From CALBZH01 sp964538515 (lineage in GTDB: Bacteria > Desulfobacterota > Syntrophobacteria > Syntrophobacterales > Syntrophobacteraceae), in the NCBI GenBank assembly GCA_964538515.1, contig CAZIEW010000044.1:1-44559 (forward strand): a stretch of 44,559 nt of DNA. The letters run 5' to 3'. Below, piece by piece: positions 24,800 to 33,657 of the stretch. How positions within the stretch are numbered: the first letter of the stretch is position 1; every line of letters starts with the position of its first letter. The notes under the pieces are model-generated. The model saw only the letters and a program-made list of their open reading frames with translations, had not been told where the DNA came from and ran no database searches. Made by a program: the position numbers and the translations under genes.

Positions 24800-26680
24800 A
24801 TGGGCGTTTTTCGATCAAGCGGTCTTGGCCTGGATCTGGGGGGGAGACCTTGGACGATAGCAACTGAATCAGAACGAGGTGGACATATCGTACGCACCCT
24901 ATTTTCCAGCCTTCGGGCTCGGGTCATTCTGATCGTTCTCGTGGCTCTCGTTCCCGCGTGGGCCATGATGCTCTACAGTATTTCGGAGCAGCGATCCGCC
25001 ATTGAGGCCGATGTCATCAAACAGAGCCTCCGGGCGGCCGAGCTTGCGGCAAGCCAGGAAGAGCAGTTCATCGAGGGGGCACGCGAGGTGCTGACGGCGC
25101 TTCAGCTTACCTTCCAGTCTCTCCCGGCGACCCCGTCGGCTTGCCGTGCAATCCTGAAGCAGATGACCGACGCATTCCCGCGCTATTCCGAATTGGGGGT
25201 TGCAAGTCCCGGAGGTGATGTCCTTTGCAGTGCCATGCCTCATCACGAGGACCTCAATGTCGGCAATGCACTCTGGTTCAAGACGGCACGGTATTCAAAG
25301 CGGTTTGCGGTGGGCGACGATCTGGACGGAAGCCTGATGGGAAGGCCGGTCCTCATGGTCAGCGACCCCGTTCTGGGCTCGGGCGGCCAGGTAGAAGCCG
25401 TGTATTTCGCCGCCATCGACCTGGATTGGCTGGACGACTTTCATGTCCCTAACCTGGTGAGCTCCGTTGCGGGCTCTTTCCTCGCTCTGGTTGATCAGAA
25501 CGGGATGGTGCTCTCCATGAAGCCTGACCCGCGGCAAAAGGGAGTCCGGTTGCGGGACGGCAGGCTTCTCCACGCAATCGCGCAAGGGGGACCGAATGTC
25601 ATCCTGGTTGAAGACGCCTTTGGGGGGCACACCATTTATGCGATCTCACCCGTTCGAAGTCAGTCGCCTTCCAGGACGGTGAGCGTGGTTTTCGCCATGC
25701 CCAGAGAGCAGGCCTTTGCGGAGGCCAACCGCACGCGGAACCGCAATCTCGCGCTGCTGGGATTGGTGAGTGTCCTGGTGGTCGGCACTTTCTGGCTGCT
25801 CGGCAACTCGGTCTTTCTGCGCCGCCTTGGGGCTCTCGTGGCCGCGACCCAACGGCTGGCCGAAGGCGATTTGAAGGCTCGAAGTGGACTCACCCACCAG
25901 AGCGACGAACTGGGACATCTCGCCAAGACCTTTGATGGAATGGCTCAATCGCTCGAGTTGAGGGAGCACGAGCATCAGGAAGCGGAAGCAAGGATCCGCT
26001 CCTCGGAAGATCAGCTGAGGCGGCTGCAGGCGCATGTGCAGCAGGTTCGCGAGGAAGAGCGGCTCAGCCTTGCGCGGGAGATCCACGATCACCTGGGGCA
26101 GGCCCTCACGGCCTTGAAGATCGACTTGTCGTGGCTGCGCAAGCGCGGGGGATCGATCGACCCGGCAATCATGCAGGATAAGCTCGACGGCATGGCGGAG
26201 ATCATTGACGATGCCATGAATACGGTCCACCATGTGGCCTCGGAGCTGCGCCCGAGAATCCTGGACGATCTCGGGCTGGCTGAGGCGATCGAGTGGCAGA
26301 CGGAAGAGTTTAGCAAAAGAACCGGGATCGTTTGTGACGTCGCTCTCGGTGACGACGATCTGGCGCTGTCGCCCGAGCAATCGACGGCGCTCTTTCGCAT
26401 CTTCCAGGAAGCGCTGACAAATGTCGCCCGTCATGCGGGGGCCACCGAGGTGACCGTTTCGCTCGACAGGAGCGCCGAAGGTGTTTCGTTGCTCGTAGCG
26501 GACAACGGCCGAGGCATCCGGCTGGAAGAGATCGAAAACCGCCTTTCCTACGGCCTGCTCGGGATTCGGGAAAGGGCCTACTCTCTGGGTGGCGAGGTGG
26601 AGATCAAAGGGGAGGCGGGCTCCGGAACCCGGCTGAAGGTGTCCATCCCCCTCCGACCTGGAGATCCCAATCAGGATTGA
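24800..26680 (+). CDS. Membrane sensor histidine kinase, NarX/DegS type
   Basis: A ~626-residue kinase. The first membrane helix (RVILIVLVALVPAWAMMLYS) and second (LALLGLVSVLVVGTFWLLG) frame a ~270-residue extracytoplasmic sensor of the double-Cache kind (PRYSELGVASPGGDVLCS, FAAIDLDWLDDF). A HAMP domain (RLGALVAATQRLAEGDLKAR) and coiled coil follow. The HisKA_3 box is EERLSLAREIHDHLGQALTA with phospho-acceptor H429, and the HATPase keeps NVARHAGATEV and DNGRGI and ends GSGTRLKVSIPL. The exact start is uncertain: ATG 24800 lacks a clear ribosome site. Its partner regulator starts 5 nt after its stop codon. Confidence 0.9.
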   Translation: MGVFRSSGLGLDLGGRPWTIATESERGGHIVRTLFSSLRARVILIVLVALVPAWAMMLYSISEQRSAIEADVIKQSLRAAELAASQEEQFIEGAREVLTALQLTFQSLPATPSACRAILKQMTDAFPRYSELGVASPGGDVLCSAMPHHEDLNVGNALWFKTARYSKRFAVGDDLDGSLMGRPVLMVSDPVLGSGGQVEAVYFAAIDLDWLDDFHVPNLVSSVAGSFLALVDQNGMVLSMKPDPRQKGVRLRDGRLLHAIAQGGPNVILVEDAFGGHTIYAISPVRSQSPSRTVSVVFAMPREQAFAEANRTRNRNLALLGLVSVLVVGTFWLLGNSVFLRRLGALVAATQRLAEGDLKARSGLTHQSDELGHLAKTFDGMAQSLELREHEHQEAEARIRSSEDQLRRLQAHVQQVREEERLSLAREIHDHLGQALTALKIDLSWLRKRGGSIDPAIMQDKLDGMAEIIDDAMNTVHHVASELRPRILDDLGLAEAIEWQTEEFSKRTGIVCDVALGDDDLALSPEQSTALFRIFQEALTNVARHAGATEVTVSLDRSAEGVSLLVADNGRGIRLEEIENRLSYGLLGIRERAYSLGGEVEIKGEAGSGTRLKVSIPLRPGDPNQD

Positions 26681-26684
26681 AACG

Positions 26685-27317
26685 ATGATCAAGGTCATTA
26701 TCGCGGATGATCACCCCGTTGTTCGGAAGGGACTCAAGGAAATCCTGGCGGAGGATCCTACCACCTGCGTGGTCGATGAGGCGAGCGATGGGTATGAATT
26801 GCTGCGGAAGGTGCGCGGGGGTGACTTCGATGTGATCATTCTCGACATCAGCATGCCGGGGCTCGACGGGTTGGATATCCTGAGACAGATCAAGGCCGAG
26901 AAGGACGCACCTCGTGTGCTCATGCTGACCATTCATCCCGAGGCCCGCTACGCGGTCCGCTGCCTCAAGATGGGAGCCGACGGCTACCTCACCAAGGGAA
27001 GCGCTCCCGATGAGCTGCTGCGGGCGATTCAACGGATCTCGTCCGGACGGAAGTACATCAGCCAGAACCTTGCCGAGGCGCTGACGGACCAGCTCACGTC
27101 CGGATCCGACCCAACACCCCACGAGACCCTTTCCGACCGCGAGTACCAGGTCATGGTGCGGATCGCTGCGGGGCGCCCCTTGAAGGAGATCGCCGACGAG
27201 CTGGCGCTCAGCGTGAAGACCGTCAGCACCTACCGGTCCCGGATCCTGGAAAAGCTCAAGCTGCAGAGCAATGCCGACCTGACCCTTTACGCCTTCCACC
27301 ACAACCTCATCGAATGA
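26685..27317 (+). CDS. LuxR/NarL-family response regulator
   Basis: A 210-residue two-domain regulator. The receiver has DD at the start (IIADDHPVVRKGL), phospho-acceptor D54 in VIILDISMPGLDGLD, a conserved Thr (LMLTIHPE) and Lys in YLTKGSAPDEL. The C-terminal LuxR-type helix-turn-helix reads LSDREYQVMVRIAAGRPLKE then IADELALSVKTVSTYRSRI. It should bind DNA after phosphorylation by the kinase encoded 5 nt upstream. The two genes form a complete two-component system; targets are unknown. Confidence 0.94.
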   Translation: MIKVIIADDHPVVRKGLKEILAEDPTTCVVDEASDGYELLRKVRGGDFDVIILDISMPGLDGLDILRQIKAEKDAPRVLMLTIHPEARYAVRCLKMGADGYLTKGSAPDELLRAIQRISSGRKYISQNLAEALTDQLTSGSDPTPHETLSDREYQVMVRIAAGRPLKEIADELALSVKTVSTYRSRILEKLKLQSNADLTLYAFHHNLIE

Positions 27318-27561
27318 CGGGCGGCTGCTGCTCGAGCCGGGAGGCTAGCGAAGGGCCAACGATCGCCCTGTAGTTTTCTCCCGCCCTGATTCCTTCGTGC
27401 TCCAATACGCACCGACGTCTGATCGAGCTGCGGCGTCCTCCGCCCTGTAGGAAAAATCTCACAGGATCTCCGGACCGATTCCCACAACACTTTCATCGGA
27501 TCACCGACTGCCGTGCGCCTTCGGTGCGCCTATCATTGAGGCGTAAACGGAGGCGATCATC

Positions 27562-27996
27562 ATGAAGACGGTTTATCTGGTAGATGATTCGGATCTTATC
27601 CTCGATCGGCTCATGGAACTGCTGTCCGGCCTCGGCGGTGCCCGGGTTGTCGGCCGTACGCATGACTCCGAGCAGGCCCTGAAAGCCATTTTGAAGCTTC
27701 AGCCGGACATTGCGATTCTAGACATTCAGCTTCCTGGGAAGAGCGGCATCGATCTGCTGCGTGAAATCAAGAGCTCAGGACTGAGGACACACGTCATCAT
27801 CCTGACCGGTCTCGCTTACCCCCAGTACGAAAGGGAATGTCTTGAGGCAGGGGCGAGCTTCTTCCTGAGCAAGATGAAAGACTTCGACCTCCTGCCGTCA
27901 ATCATCCGGTCTCTCATGCTCGGGACGGAGACCGATCGCGCTCTGCCTGGAAGCTGGGACGCTTCACGCCATCCCAAACGCAACAGGCCACCATGA
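27562..27996 (+). CDS. Single-domain response regulator
   Basis: A 144-residue stand-alone receiver. DD lies in VYLVDDSDLILDRL, phospho-acceptor D54 in IAILDIQLPGKSGID, Thr in HVIILTGLAYPQ and Lys in FFLSKMKDFDLL. There is no output domain; the last ~25 residues are polar and basic. It may relay phosphoryl groups or act by protein contact. GGAGG lies before ATG 27562. The 244-base gap upstream holds short weak hairpins and separates it from the LuxR regulator, so it has its own transcription start. Confidence 0.88.
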   Translation: MKTVYLVDDSDLILDRLMELLSGLGGARVVGRTHDSEQALKAILKLQPDIAILDIQLPGKSGIDLLREIKSSGLRTHVIILTGLAYPQYERECLEAGASFFLSKMKDFDLLPSIIRSLMLGTETDRALPGSWDASRHPKRNRPP

Positions 27997-28128
27997 GAAA
28001 TGGGCGCTCGAGGGCTATTCGGTGGATGGCGCTTTTGAGCACCGTTGTGTGAAGCATCGGTGCAGGACCTTCATTTGAGACGAGGATCGCATCGATACGG
28101 GGCGATCCCGGAACAGACAGGTGGCATC

Positions 28129-29586
28129 ATGGAGAACAGGATGGTAACACGGTTCAGACATGCAGGCTCTTTGGCATTGACTCTGGCTCTCATGCTGGCT
28201 ATGCCCATCGGCCCGGTCGGCCTCATCTCTCGGGCCGAGGCTTACAGCACTCCCACCTCTTTCGCCGACTTGGCCGAGCAGGTGAAGCACAGTGTCGCGA
28301 ACATTTCCACAACTCAGGTGGTGAAAGGCGGCGTAAGGGGCTCCATGATGGGGCCGGACAAGGATTTGCGAGACTTCTTCGGCGACGACTTCTTCAAGCA
28401 CTTCTTTGGAGAAATGCCGCAGTCCGAAATGAAAACACAGGCGCTTGGCTCCGGCGTCGTGGTCGATAAGAAGGGGCTCATCCTCACGAACAACCACGTG
28501 GTGGAGAAAGCAACGGAGATCAAAGTCAAATTCGATACGGGCAAAGAGTACACTGCCAAGGTGCTCGGGAGAGATCCCAAGACGGATCTGGCTCTGATCA
28601 AGGTCAAGGCGGATGGGGATTTCCCGAACGCCGTCTCGCTGGGAGACTCGGATGCCATTCGCGTTGGCGATTGGGTGATGGCCGTCGGGAACCCGTTCGG
28701 ATTGGGCCAGACAGTGACCACGGGGGTTGTCAGCGCGAAAGGGCGAGTGATAGGCGCCGGTCCTTATGACGACTTTCTGCAGACCGATGCCGCGATCAAC
28801 CCGGGCAACAGCGGCGGTCCGCTCTTCGACATGCAGGGCCGCGTCGTCGGCATCAATACGGCGATCATCGCTCAGGGTCAGGGAATCGGCTTCGCCATCC
28901 CCATCAATCTGGCCAAAGAGCTGCTGCCTCAGTTGGAAACAGGAAAGGTGGTCCGAGGCTGGTTGGGGCTGAGCATTCAGGATCTCAATCCGGAGCTCGC
29001 CAGGTCTTTCGATATCAAGGATTCCAAAGGAGTGCTGATCTCGGGAGTCATCCCCGACGGTCCGGCACAGAAGGCCGGGCTTTTGGAAGGCGACGTCGTC
29101 ACCGCTTTCAACGGAAAGGTTGTCGCCAATGCGCACGTGCTCTCGAGACTGGCGGCGTCGACGCCTCCAAACACCAAGGTGACCCTGGACATCATGCGCG
29201 GGGGCCAGTCGAAATCCATCTCGGTAACTCTGGGTACCATGCCTCAACAGACCGTGGAGGCCGGGACATCCGCGCAGGGAGCGGAACGGGGCTCTTGGGG
29301 AATGACGGTTCAGGACCTGACTCCTGAGATTGCCCGGCAGCTTGGGGTGCGATCCAAGGAAAAGGGCGTCGTCATCAGCGGGGTCACTCCTGGAAGCGCT
29401 GCGGAAATGGCCGGACTCCAGCCGGGCGACATCATCAAGGAGGTCAACCGTCAGCGCGTGACCAATACGCATGATTTTGAAAAAGCGGTCGAGAAGGGCT
29501 CAGGCGGAAATCGTTTGCTGCTTCTGCTGAAGCGCGGCGAAGGCAGCCTGTACGTGGTGCTCCAGAAGGAAGCTTCGGATCAATAA
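28129..29586 (+). CDS. Periplasmic serine protease, HtrA/DegP family
   Basis: A Do-type protease/chaperone for envelope quality control. A signal peptide (SLALTLALMLAMPIGPVGLI, cleavage near RAEA) is followed by the trypsin-like domain with triad H123 (LTNNHVV), D153 (KTDLALIKV) and S228 (NPGNSGGPL). Two PDZ domains follow, beginning near WLGLSIQDLNPEL and WGMTVQDLTPEI. The length (~485) matches DegP/MucD-like proteins. Start choice is open: ATG 28129 has AGGTGG nearby, ATG 28141 has GGAG six bases upstream; both leave the signal peptide intact. It is preceded by signalling genes and followed by a stem-loop, suggesting a single-gene transcript. Confidence 0.94.
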   Translation: MENRMVTRFRHAGSLALTLALMLAMPIGPVGLISRAEAYSTPTSFADLAEQVKHSVANISTTQVVKGGVRGSMMGPDKDLRDFFGDDFFKHFFGEMPQSEMKTQALGSGVVVDKKGLILTNNHVVEKATEIKVKFDTGKEYTAKVLGRDPKTDLALIKVKADGDFPNAVSLGDSDAIRVGDWVMAVGNPFGLGQTVTTGVVSAKGRVIGAGPYDDFLQTDAAINPGNSGGPLFDMQGRVVGINTAIIAQGQGIGFAIPINLAKELLPQLETGKVVRGWLGLSIQDLNPELARSFDIKDSKGVLISGVIPDGPAQKAGLLEGDVVTAFNGKVVANAHVLSRLAASTPPNTKVTLDIMRGGQSKSISVTLGTMPQQTVEAGTSAQGAERGSWGMTVQDLTPEIARQLGVRSKEKGVVISGVTPGSAAEMAGLQPGDIIKEVNRQRVTNTHDFEKAVEKGSGGNRLLLLLKRGEGSLYVVLQKEASDQ

Positions 29587-29592
29587 TGGGTT

Positions 29593-29630
29593 GGACCGGG
29601 AGACAAGCCAAGGAGCCTTTCTCCCGGTCC
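29593..29630 (+). terminator. Stem-loop after htrA, probable terminator
   Basis: GGACCGGGAG (29593-29602) pairs perfectly with CTCCCGGTCC (29621-29630) seven bases after the htrA stop codon. No T run follows, so it may act as an mRNA 3'-end stabiliser or a rho-linked terminator. Confidence 0.5.
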
Positions 29631-29809
29631 CTCAGACAAGAAGGATTCCATCATCGACGTGCTCACGCTGCCCTGCGTGTGATAAACTGATTCACCACAG
29701 GGGAAAACAGCGGATTTCCAGTGATCCTCCCATTCCAAACCCCAATGCACCAAGCCTTCTCTGAAGGATTTCCCACCCCTGGCTCATCAACCCCTTGGAG
29801 GAGTCAGCC

Positions 29810-31390
29810 ATGCAGGACGACGAAAAAACGAGAGCGCAGCTTCTATCAGAATTGCATCAGCTACGCAGACGGCTTGCTGAATCCACGGAAGACAGGGTCG
29901 ATTGCAAGCTTGCCGAGGATGCGCTTCAGGAGAGCGAAGAGCGATACCGGGTGATTTTTGAAAACGCCCCCTTGGGAATCACGCATTTTGACCTCAATGG
30001 GAACGTCGTCAGCTGCAACCGGCAATTTCTCAACATCGTGGGTGCTCCCAGGGAAAAGGTCATCGGCTTCAACATGCTCCAATCTCTGAAAGACCCGGCC
30101 ATGCGCGCGGCGTTCCTGAAAGCGCTGTCCGGCAGGACCGGGTATTACGAAGGGGAGTACCGTTCTGTTACCGGCGACAAGCTGACCCCATTGAGGGTCC
30201 TCTACAGCCGACTCACCACCGATGATGGAAAGCTCTTGGGGACGGTCGGAATTTGGGAGGACATTACCGACCGTAAGCTTGCCGAGGATGCGCTGAGGGA
30301 GAGCGAGGAGCGATACCGGGTGATTTTCGAGCATTCCCCCTTGGGAATCGTGCATTTTGACCAGAAGGGAAATATTGTCAGCTACAACAAGCAATTCTTA
30401 GCCGTACTTGGCACCACGAAAGAGCAAGTTCAGGGATTCAACATGCTGCAATCCTTGCAGGACGAAGCCATGCGCGCTGCGGTTGTGAAAGCGCTGTCGG
30501 GCGAGATCGGCCGTTATGAAGGGGAGTATCGCTCGATTGTCAGCAACAAGCTCATCCCGCTGAGTGTGCTGTATAGCAGGATTACGGCGGACGACGGACG
30601 GCCCCTCGGAGCCGTGGGGATTCTTGAGGACATCACCGAGCGCAAGCAGGCCGAGGCTGCGCGGCGTGAGCTTTCCCGCCAGCGTTTCCAAGCCAGCAAT
30701 GCGGTGGCCCACGAGCTGCGTAATTCGTTGATTAAAATTGGGTTTGTTTTTCCAGCCATCAATTCGGTGATGAGCTTTCTTCGCGAGGAATGGGAGCTGG
30801 AGCTGCGTAAAGTCCTGGCGGACCATGAGGACAAGAACGCACTCCTCATGCGGCTTGGGGAATTGCTTCTCCTGGGTCAGCCTTATCTACACGGCCAGAA
30901 AGAGCTGGCGCAGCTGAGTGAGGAATTGCTGGCCGAGCAGATGGTCGTGGCCAACATGTTCCTCTTGCCCCAGCATGGCAGCGGTTGGCTCGACAACAAG
31001 ATTCGCTCCAAGTGGGATCGCCTCCTCGCCGAAAGTCAGGCCTGGGATGAATACAAGGAAGAAGTGGTCGAGCTGTTGAGTCATCTGGAAAAGGCCATTT
31101 GGATGGTGGTGGATGAGCAGGTTGCCAAAAGGCTGGACCACATTCCCGAAGATCTCCGCGCTCAATGGCCCAAGCTGGCTTACACAGAGTTTTCGACCGC
31201 CAACCTGAGCTTGCTCGAGGATGTTCTGCGCCTTCTCGAGCACCCAAAGCTAAGTATCAAGCATAAGCAACAACTTAGCAAACTCCTCATCTCCCTGAAA
31301 GCTCTGGCGGATATCACCTCGCTCATCGAGGAGCGCATGAATCGGATGCTGGTTTCTTTAAAAACGGGTGAAGAGCTGGACAGTGACTGA
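29810..31390 (+). CDS. Double-PAS protein with H-box but no kinase ATPase domain
   Basis: A 526-residue cytoplasmic protein. After a short coiled coil (RAQLLSELHQLRRRLAES) come two near-duplicate PAS/PAC domains (about residues 33-155 and 156-280), each opening with ESEERYRVIFE. Then comes an H-box-like segment, AVAHELRNSLIKIGF, with H300. The remaining ~220 residues are helical and rich in Glu, Leu and Lys, with none of the N, G1 or G2 boxes of a HATPase. It could be a phosphotransfer or sensory scaffold needing another kinase. ATG 29810 has GGAGGAG upstream; a TTG at 29795 would add five residues. Its last 33 bases overlap the 3' end of the convergent deacetylase gene. Confidence 0.82.
   Translation: MQDDEKTRAQLLSELHQLRRRLAESTEDRVDCKLAEDALQESEERYRVIFENAPLGITHFDLNGNVVSCNRQFLNIVGAPREKVIGFNMLQSLKDPAMRAAFLKALSGRTGYYEGEYRSVTGDKLTPLRVLYSRLTTDDGKLLGTVGIWEDITDRKLAEDALRESEERYRVIFEHSPLGIVHFDQKGNIVSYNKQFLAVLGTTKEQVQGFNMLQSLQDEAMRAAVVKALSGEIGRYEGEYRSIVSNKLIPLSVLYSRITADDGRPLGAVGILEDITERKQAEAARRELSRQRFQASNAVAHELRNSLIKIGFVFPAINSVMSFLREEWELELRKVLADHEDKNALLMRLGELLLLGQPYLHGQKELAQLSEELLAEQMVVANMFLLPQHGSGWLDNKIRSKWDRLLAESQAWDEYKEEVVELLSHLEKAIWMVVDEQVAKRLDHIPEDLRAQWPKLAYTEFSTANLSLLEDVLRLLEHPKLSIKHKQQLSKLLISLKALADITSLIEERMNRMLVSLKTGEELDSD
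29906..30643 (+). repeat. Tandem duplication of a 369-bp PAS-coding unit
   Basis: Units begin at 29906 and 30275, each with AAGCTTGCCGAGGATGCGCT, and stay similar at the DNA level through the PAC end (GACATTACCGA / GACATCACCGA). The offset of exactly 123 codons keeps the frame. High nucleotide similarity, including identical stretches such as GAGCGATACCGGGTGATTTT, indicates a fairly recent internal duplication. Confidence 0.8.
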
Positions 31391-32227
31391 TACCGAGGTG
31401 AAACGGAACGTGCTCAGCATCGCTTCGATGCGGGATCGGGTTGTCCACAAGCCGCCATTCAAGACGAAGCGCTTGCTCAGGGGAAGTCCTCGAATCGACC
31501 GGTTGGAGCCGATTTCTCTCGGGTGGACGTAAAAGACGGCTGGGACGGCCCGTCGGTTGAGACCCTTGACGGCGCGCTCGATAACGGGAAAGGGAAGACT
31601 GCGGAGCCCCCAGCCCCCGGCGGCAGGGAAACGGCCCCAGGGAGTCCAAAGGGTCAAGGGCGGGAATTCCTGCAAGGGACCGGACAGCGTTGACCGTCCG
31701 TGGGGCTCGGGCGGGTAGGCTTCATTCCCGATGAATTTCAACGGGGCCATGCTTGAATCATACTGAAAACCTTCTTCCGCCAAAAGCTCCAAGGCCCAGA
31801 GCGAGCGGTCGTTGATGGACCATTGGGGCGCGCGAAAGCCGATCGGGCGGGCGCCGACAAGATCCCCGATCAGGTGAATGCCGTCTCGCAGGATGCGGCG
31901 AAACGCGTCGGGGCGCAACCGATAGACCAGCTCGTGATCCCACCCGTGATAGGCAATTTCATGCCCCAGAGCGCTGATCCGTCGGATGAGGGACGGATGG
32001 CGCTTCGCGACGTACCCCAGGACGAAGAAGGTCGCCTGGGCGTCATGCCTTCCGAGAAGCTCGAGGAGAAGCTCCGTGTCCGCAACGACCGTCGAGGGAA
32101 ACGAATCCCAGGCCGACCGTGGCAGGAAAGTCTCGACTTCGCAGATATGGAACCAGTCCTCCAAATCGACGGTCAGGATGTTCCAAGCCACCCCCGGGGA
32201 TGCCCGCAGGCCGCGTTCGGCAATCAT
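31358..32227 (-). CDS. Polysaccharide deacetylase, PEP-CTERM/exosortase-locus type
   Basis: A ~289-residue NodB-fold carbohydrate esterase. Metal and catalytic motifs are TVDLEDWFHICEVE (Asp pair), ATFFVLGYVAKRHP, the HxxxH-like AYHGWDHELVYRL and FRAPQWSIN. The C-terminal EFPPLTLWTPWGRFPAAGG and FYVHPREIG blocks match the subfamily often found in exopolysaccharide loci, which removes N-acetyl groups from a sugar. The ATG at 32227 has AAGGAG three bases upstream; ATG 32245 is an alternative with no ribosome site. It is the last gene of the KS/chain-length-factor operon, so its substrate may be a sugar attached to or made with that lipid product. Its 3' end overlaps the PAS gene by 33 bp in antisense. 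Confidence 0.87.
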   Translation of the reverse strand: MIAERGLRASPGVAWNILTVDLEDWFHICEVETFLPRSAWDSFPSTVVADTELLLELLGRHDAQATFFVLGYVAKRHPSLIRRISALGHEIAYHGWDHELVYRLRPDAFRRILRDGIHLIGDLVGARPIGFRAPQWSINDRSLWALELLAEEGFQYDSSMAPLKFIGNEAYPPEPHGRSTLSGPLQEFPPLTLWTPWGRFPAAGGWGLRSLPFPVIERAVKGLNRRAVPAVFYVHPREIGSNRSIRGLPLSKRFVLNGGLWTTRSRIEAMLSTFRFTSVSVTVQLFTRF

Positions 32228-32247
32228 GCGCTCCTTGTGAAGCATCG

Positions 32248-33648
32248 TTATGGCTGGCACGGCTTCTTGTCCCGTCGCATCCGCATGTACTCCCACAGGG
32301 GGCCTTTGAGTCCGAAACGTCTCAGCTTGCTCTGGAGACGGGTATCGATGTTGACGCTCGATCCTGGAAGGATCCAGTTGCTGTGCGTTGCCGCGTGATT
32401 CCGCAACGCCTCCAGGAGGAACGGACGCGCCGCTTTGCTCAGGAAGAAAGTGGGGTCGAGGAAGCTGCTTCCAGTGAACAGGATGTCCTCAGAGCGGGCC
32501 ATTTGAGCGAGCCGGGTTCCGGGAAAAAGACGGATGCCGCACATGGCGATCACCGCCGTCGGGCACGCCGCCTCCATGAGATCAAACGTCTCCTCCATGG
32601 TCTTCCGATCTTCACCGGGTCCGCCGAAGATGAGCGAATGGCAGAAGGACATACCCACCTTGTGGCAATGCTCGGAGGCGCGCAAGACCTGGGCGCGGGT
32701 AAATGACTTGCCAAGGCGGGCGAGCTGCTCGTCGGAGCCCGAATCGATCCCGAGCTCGACGCTCGTGCATCCGGCATCTTTCATTGTTCGAAGCAATGAC
32801 TCGGTCACGAATTGAGGGTGCAGATAGCAGCTCCACCGGACCTCCAGACCGCGCTCGAGGATGGATTGGCAGATGGATTTCGCGTGATGGGGGGGAACAT
32901 TGAAGATGTCATCGACGATGAAGAAGGTATCGATGCCGTTCCGCTTCAAGGCCTCCATTTCGGAAACGACCGCCGAGGGAGGTCTTACCCGCACGTCACG
33001 TCCTTCGATCAGAGGATACGTGCAATAGACGCAAGAAAATGAGCAGCCCCGTTTGGTCTGAACGTTCCCCATGCCTCCGAATTGCAGGTAACGCTGGCTG
33101 TCGAGCATTTCGCGACGAGGCTGGAGTGCTCCATAGGCGTGGTGTCTTGCCGGCCCGGATGGGGTCACGACGGAGTGGCTCTGTGAGCGGGTCAAGAGTC
33201 CTGGGATGTCGGAAACGGAGATCCGGTCCTCAAGACGATCGAGCAGCAGCCTCAGGCTCAGCTCACCCTCCCCCTGAATGCCGTAATCGGCTCCGAGATG
33301 CTCGAGGATCGCATCCGGCATGACACTGTAGCCGGAGCCGCCGAGAACGATCGGTCCATCGATCAAAGCGCGAAGCCTCGAGACGACGTCCTTGAAAAAC
33401 GGCAGATAGGAGCGGAAGTTCGGGTAAGCGACGTTGTCGACATTTCTGAGTGAGAGCCCCACAATGTCCGGTTGAAAATCCTCAACTTCCCGGCTCAGGG
33501 CTTCCTCAAAATCCTCGGCGAAGCACAGATCGAGCAATCGATGCTCGTGGCGTGAGCCTTGAAGGGCGCCGCTCAGAAACGCGAGACCCAGAGGGAAGAC
33601 CGGGTCGGGGAGCGTTTCCGTGTTGGGCGAAATCAGCAAAAGGCGCAT
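32248..33648 (-). CDS. B12-binding-domain radical SAM enzyme
   Basis: A 466-residue class B-type radical SAM protein. The N-terminal ~150 residues form a cobalamin-binding-like Rossmann fold (LLLISPNTE, FPLGLAFLSGAL, DIVGLSLRNVDN, IVLGGSGYSVMPD). The usual DxHxxG cobalamin ligand motif is not obvious. The [4Fe-4S] motif CSFSCVYC lies near residue 202, followed by the SAM-binding DDIFNVP and GIDSGSDEQL strands. Such enzymes methylate or rearrange unactivated carbons on lipids, antibiotics and hopanoids. It starts 9 nt after the chain-length-factor gene, so it probably modifies the product of that operon. Confidence 0.88.
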   Translation of the reverse strand: MRLLLISPNTETLPDPVFPLGLAFLSGALQGSRHEHRLLDLCFAEDFEEALSREVEDFQPDIVGLSLRNVDNVAYPNFRSYLPFFKDVVSRLRALIDGPIVLGGSGYSVMPDAILEHLGADYGIQGEGELSLRLLLDRLEDRISVSDIPGLLTRSQSHSVVTPSGPARHHAYGALQPRREMLDSQRYLQFGGMGNVQTKRGCSFSCVYCTYPLIEGRDVRVRPPSAVVSEMEALKRNGIDTFFIVDDIFNVPPHHAKSICQSILERGLEVRWSCYLHPQFVTESLLRTMKDAGCTSVELGIDSGSDEQLARLGKSFTRAQVLRASEHCHKVGMSFCHSLIFGGPGEDRKTMEETFDLMEAACPTAVIAMCGIRLFPGTRLAQMARSEDILFTGSSFLDPTFFLSKAARPFLLEALRNHAATHSNWILPGSSVNIDTRLQSKLRRFGLKGPLWEYMRMRRDKKPCQP

Positions 33649-33657
33649 GAGCGAATC

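Noticed and set aside
27318..27561. Small RNA or gene between the LuxR regulator and the lone receiver
   Set aside because: Short weak hairpins are present but no reading frame, terminator or recognisable RNA pattern.
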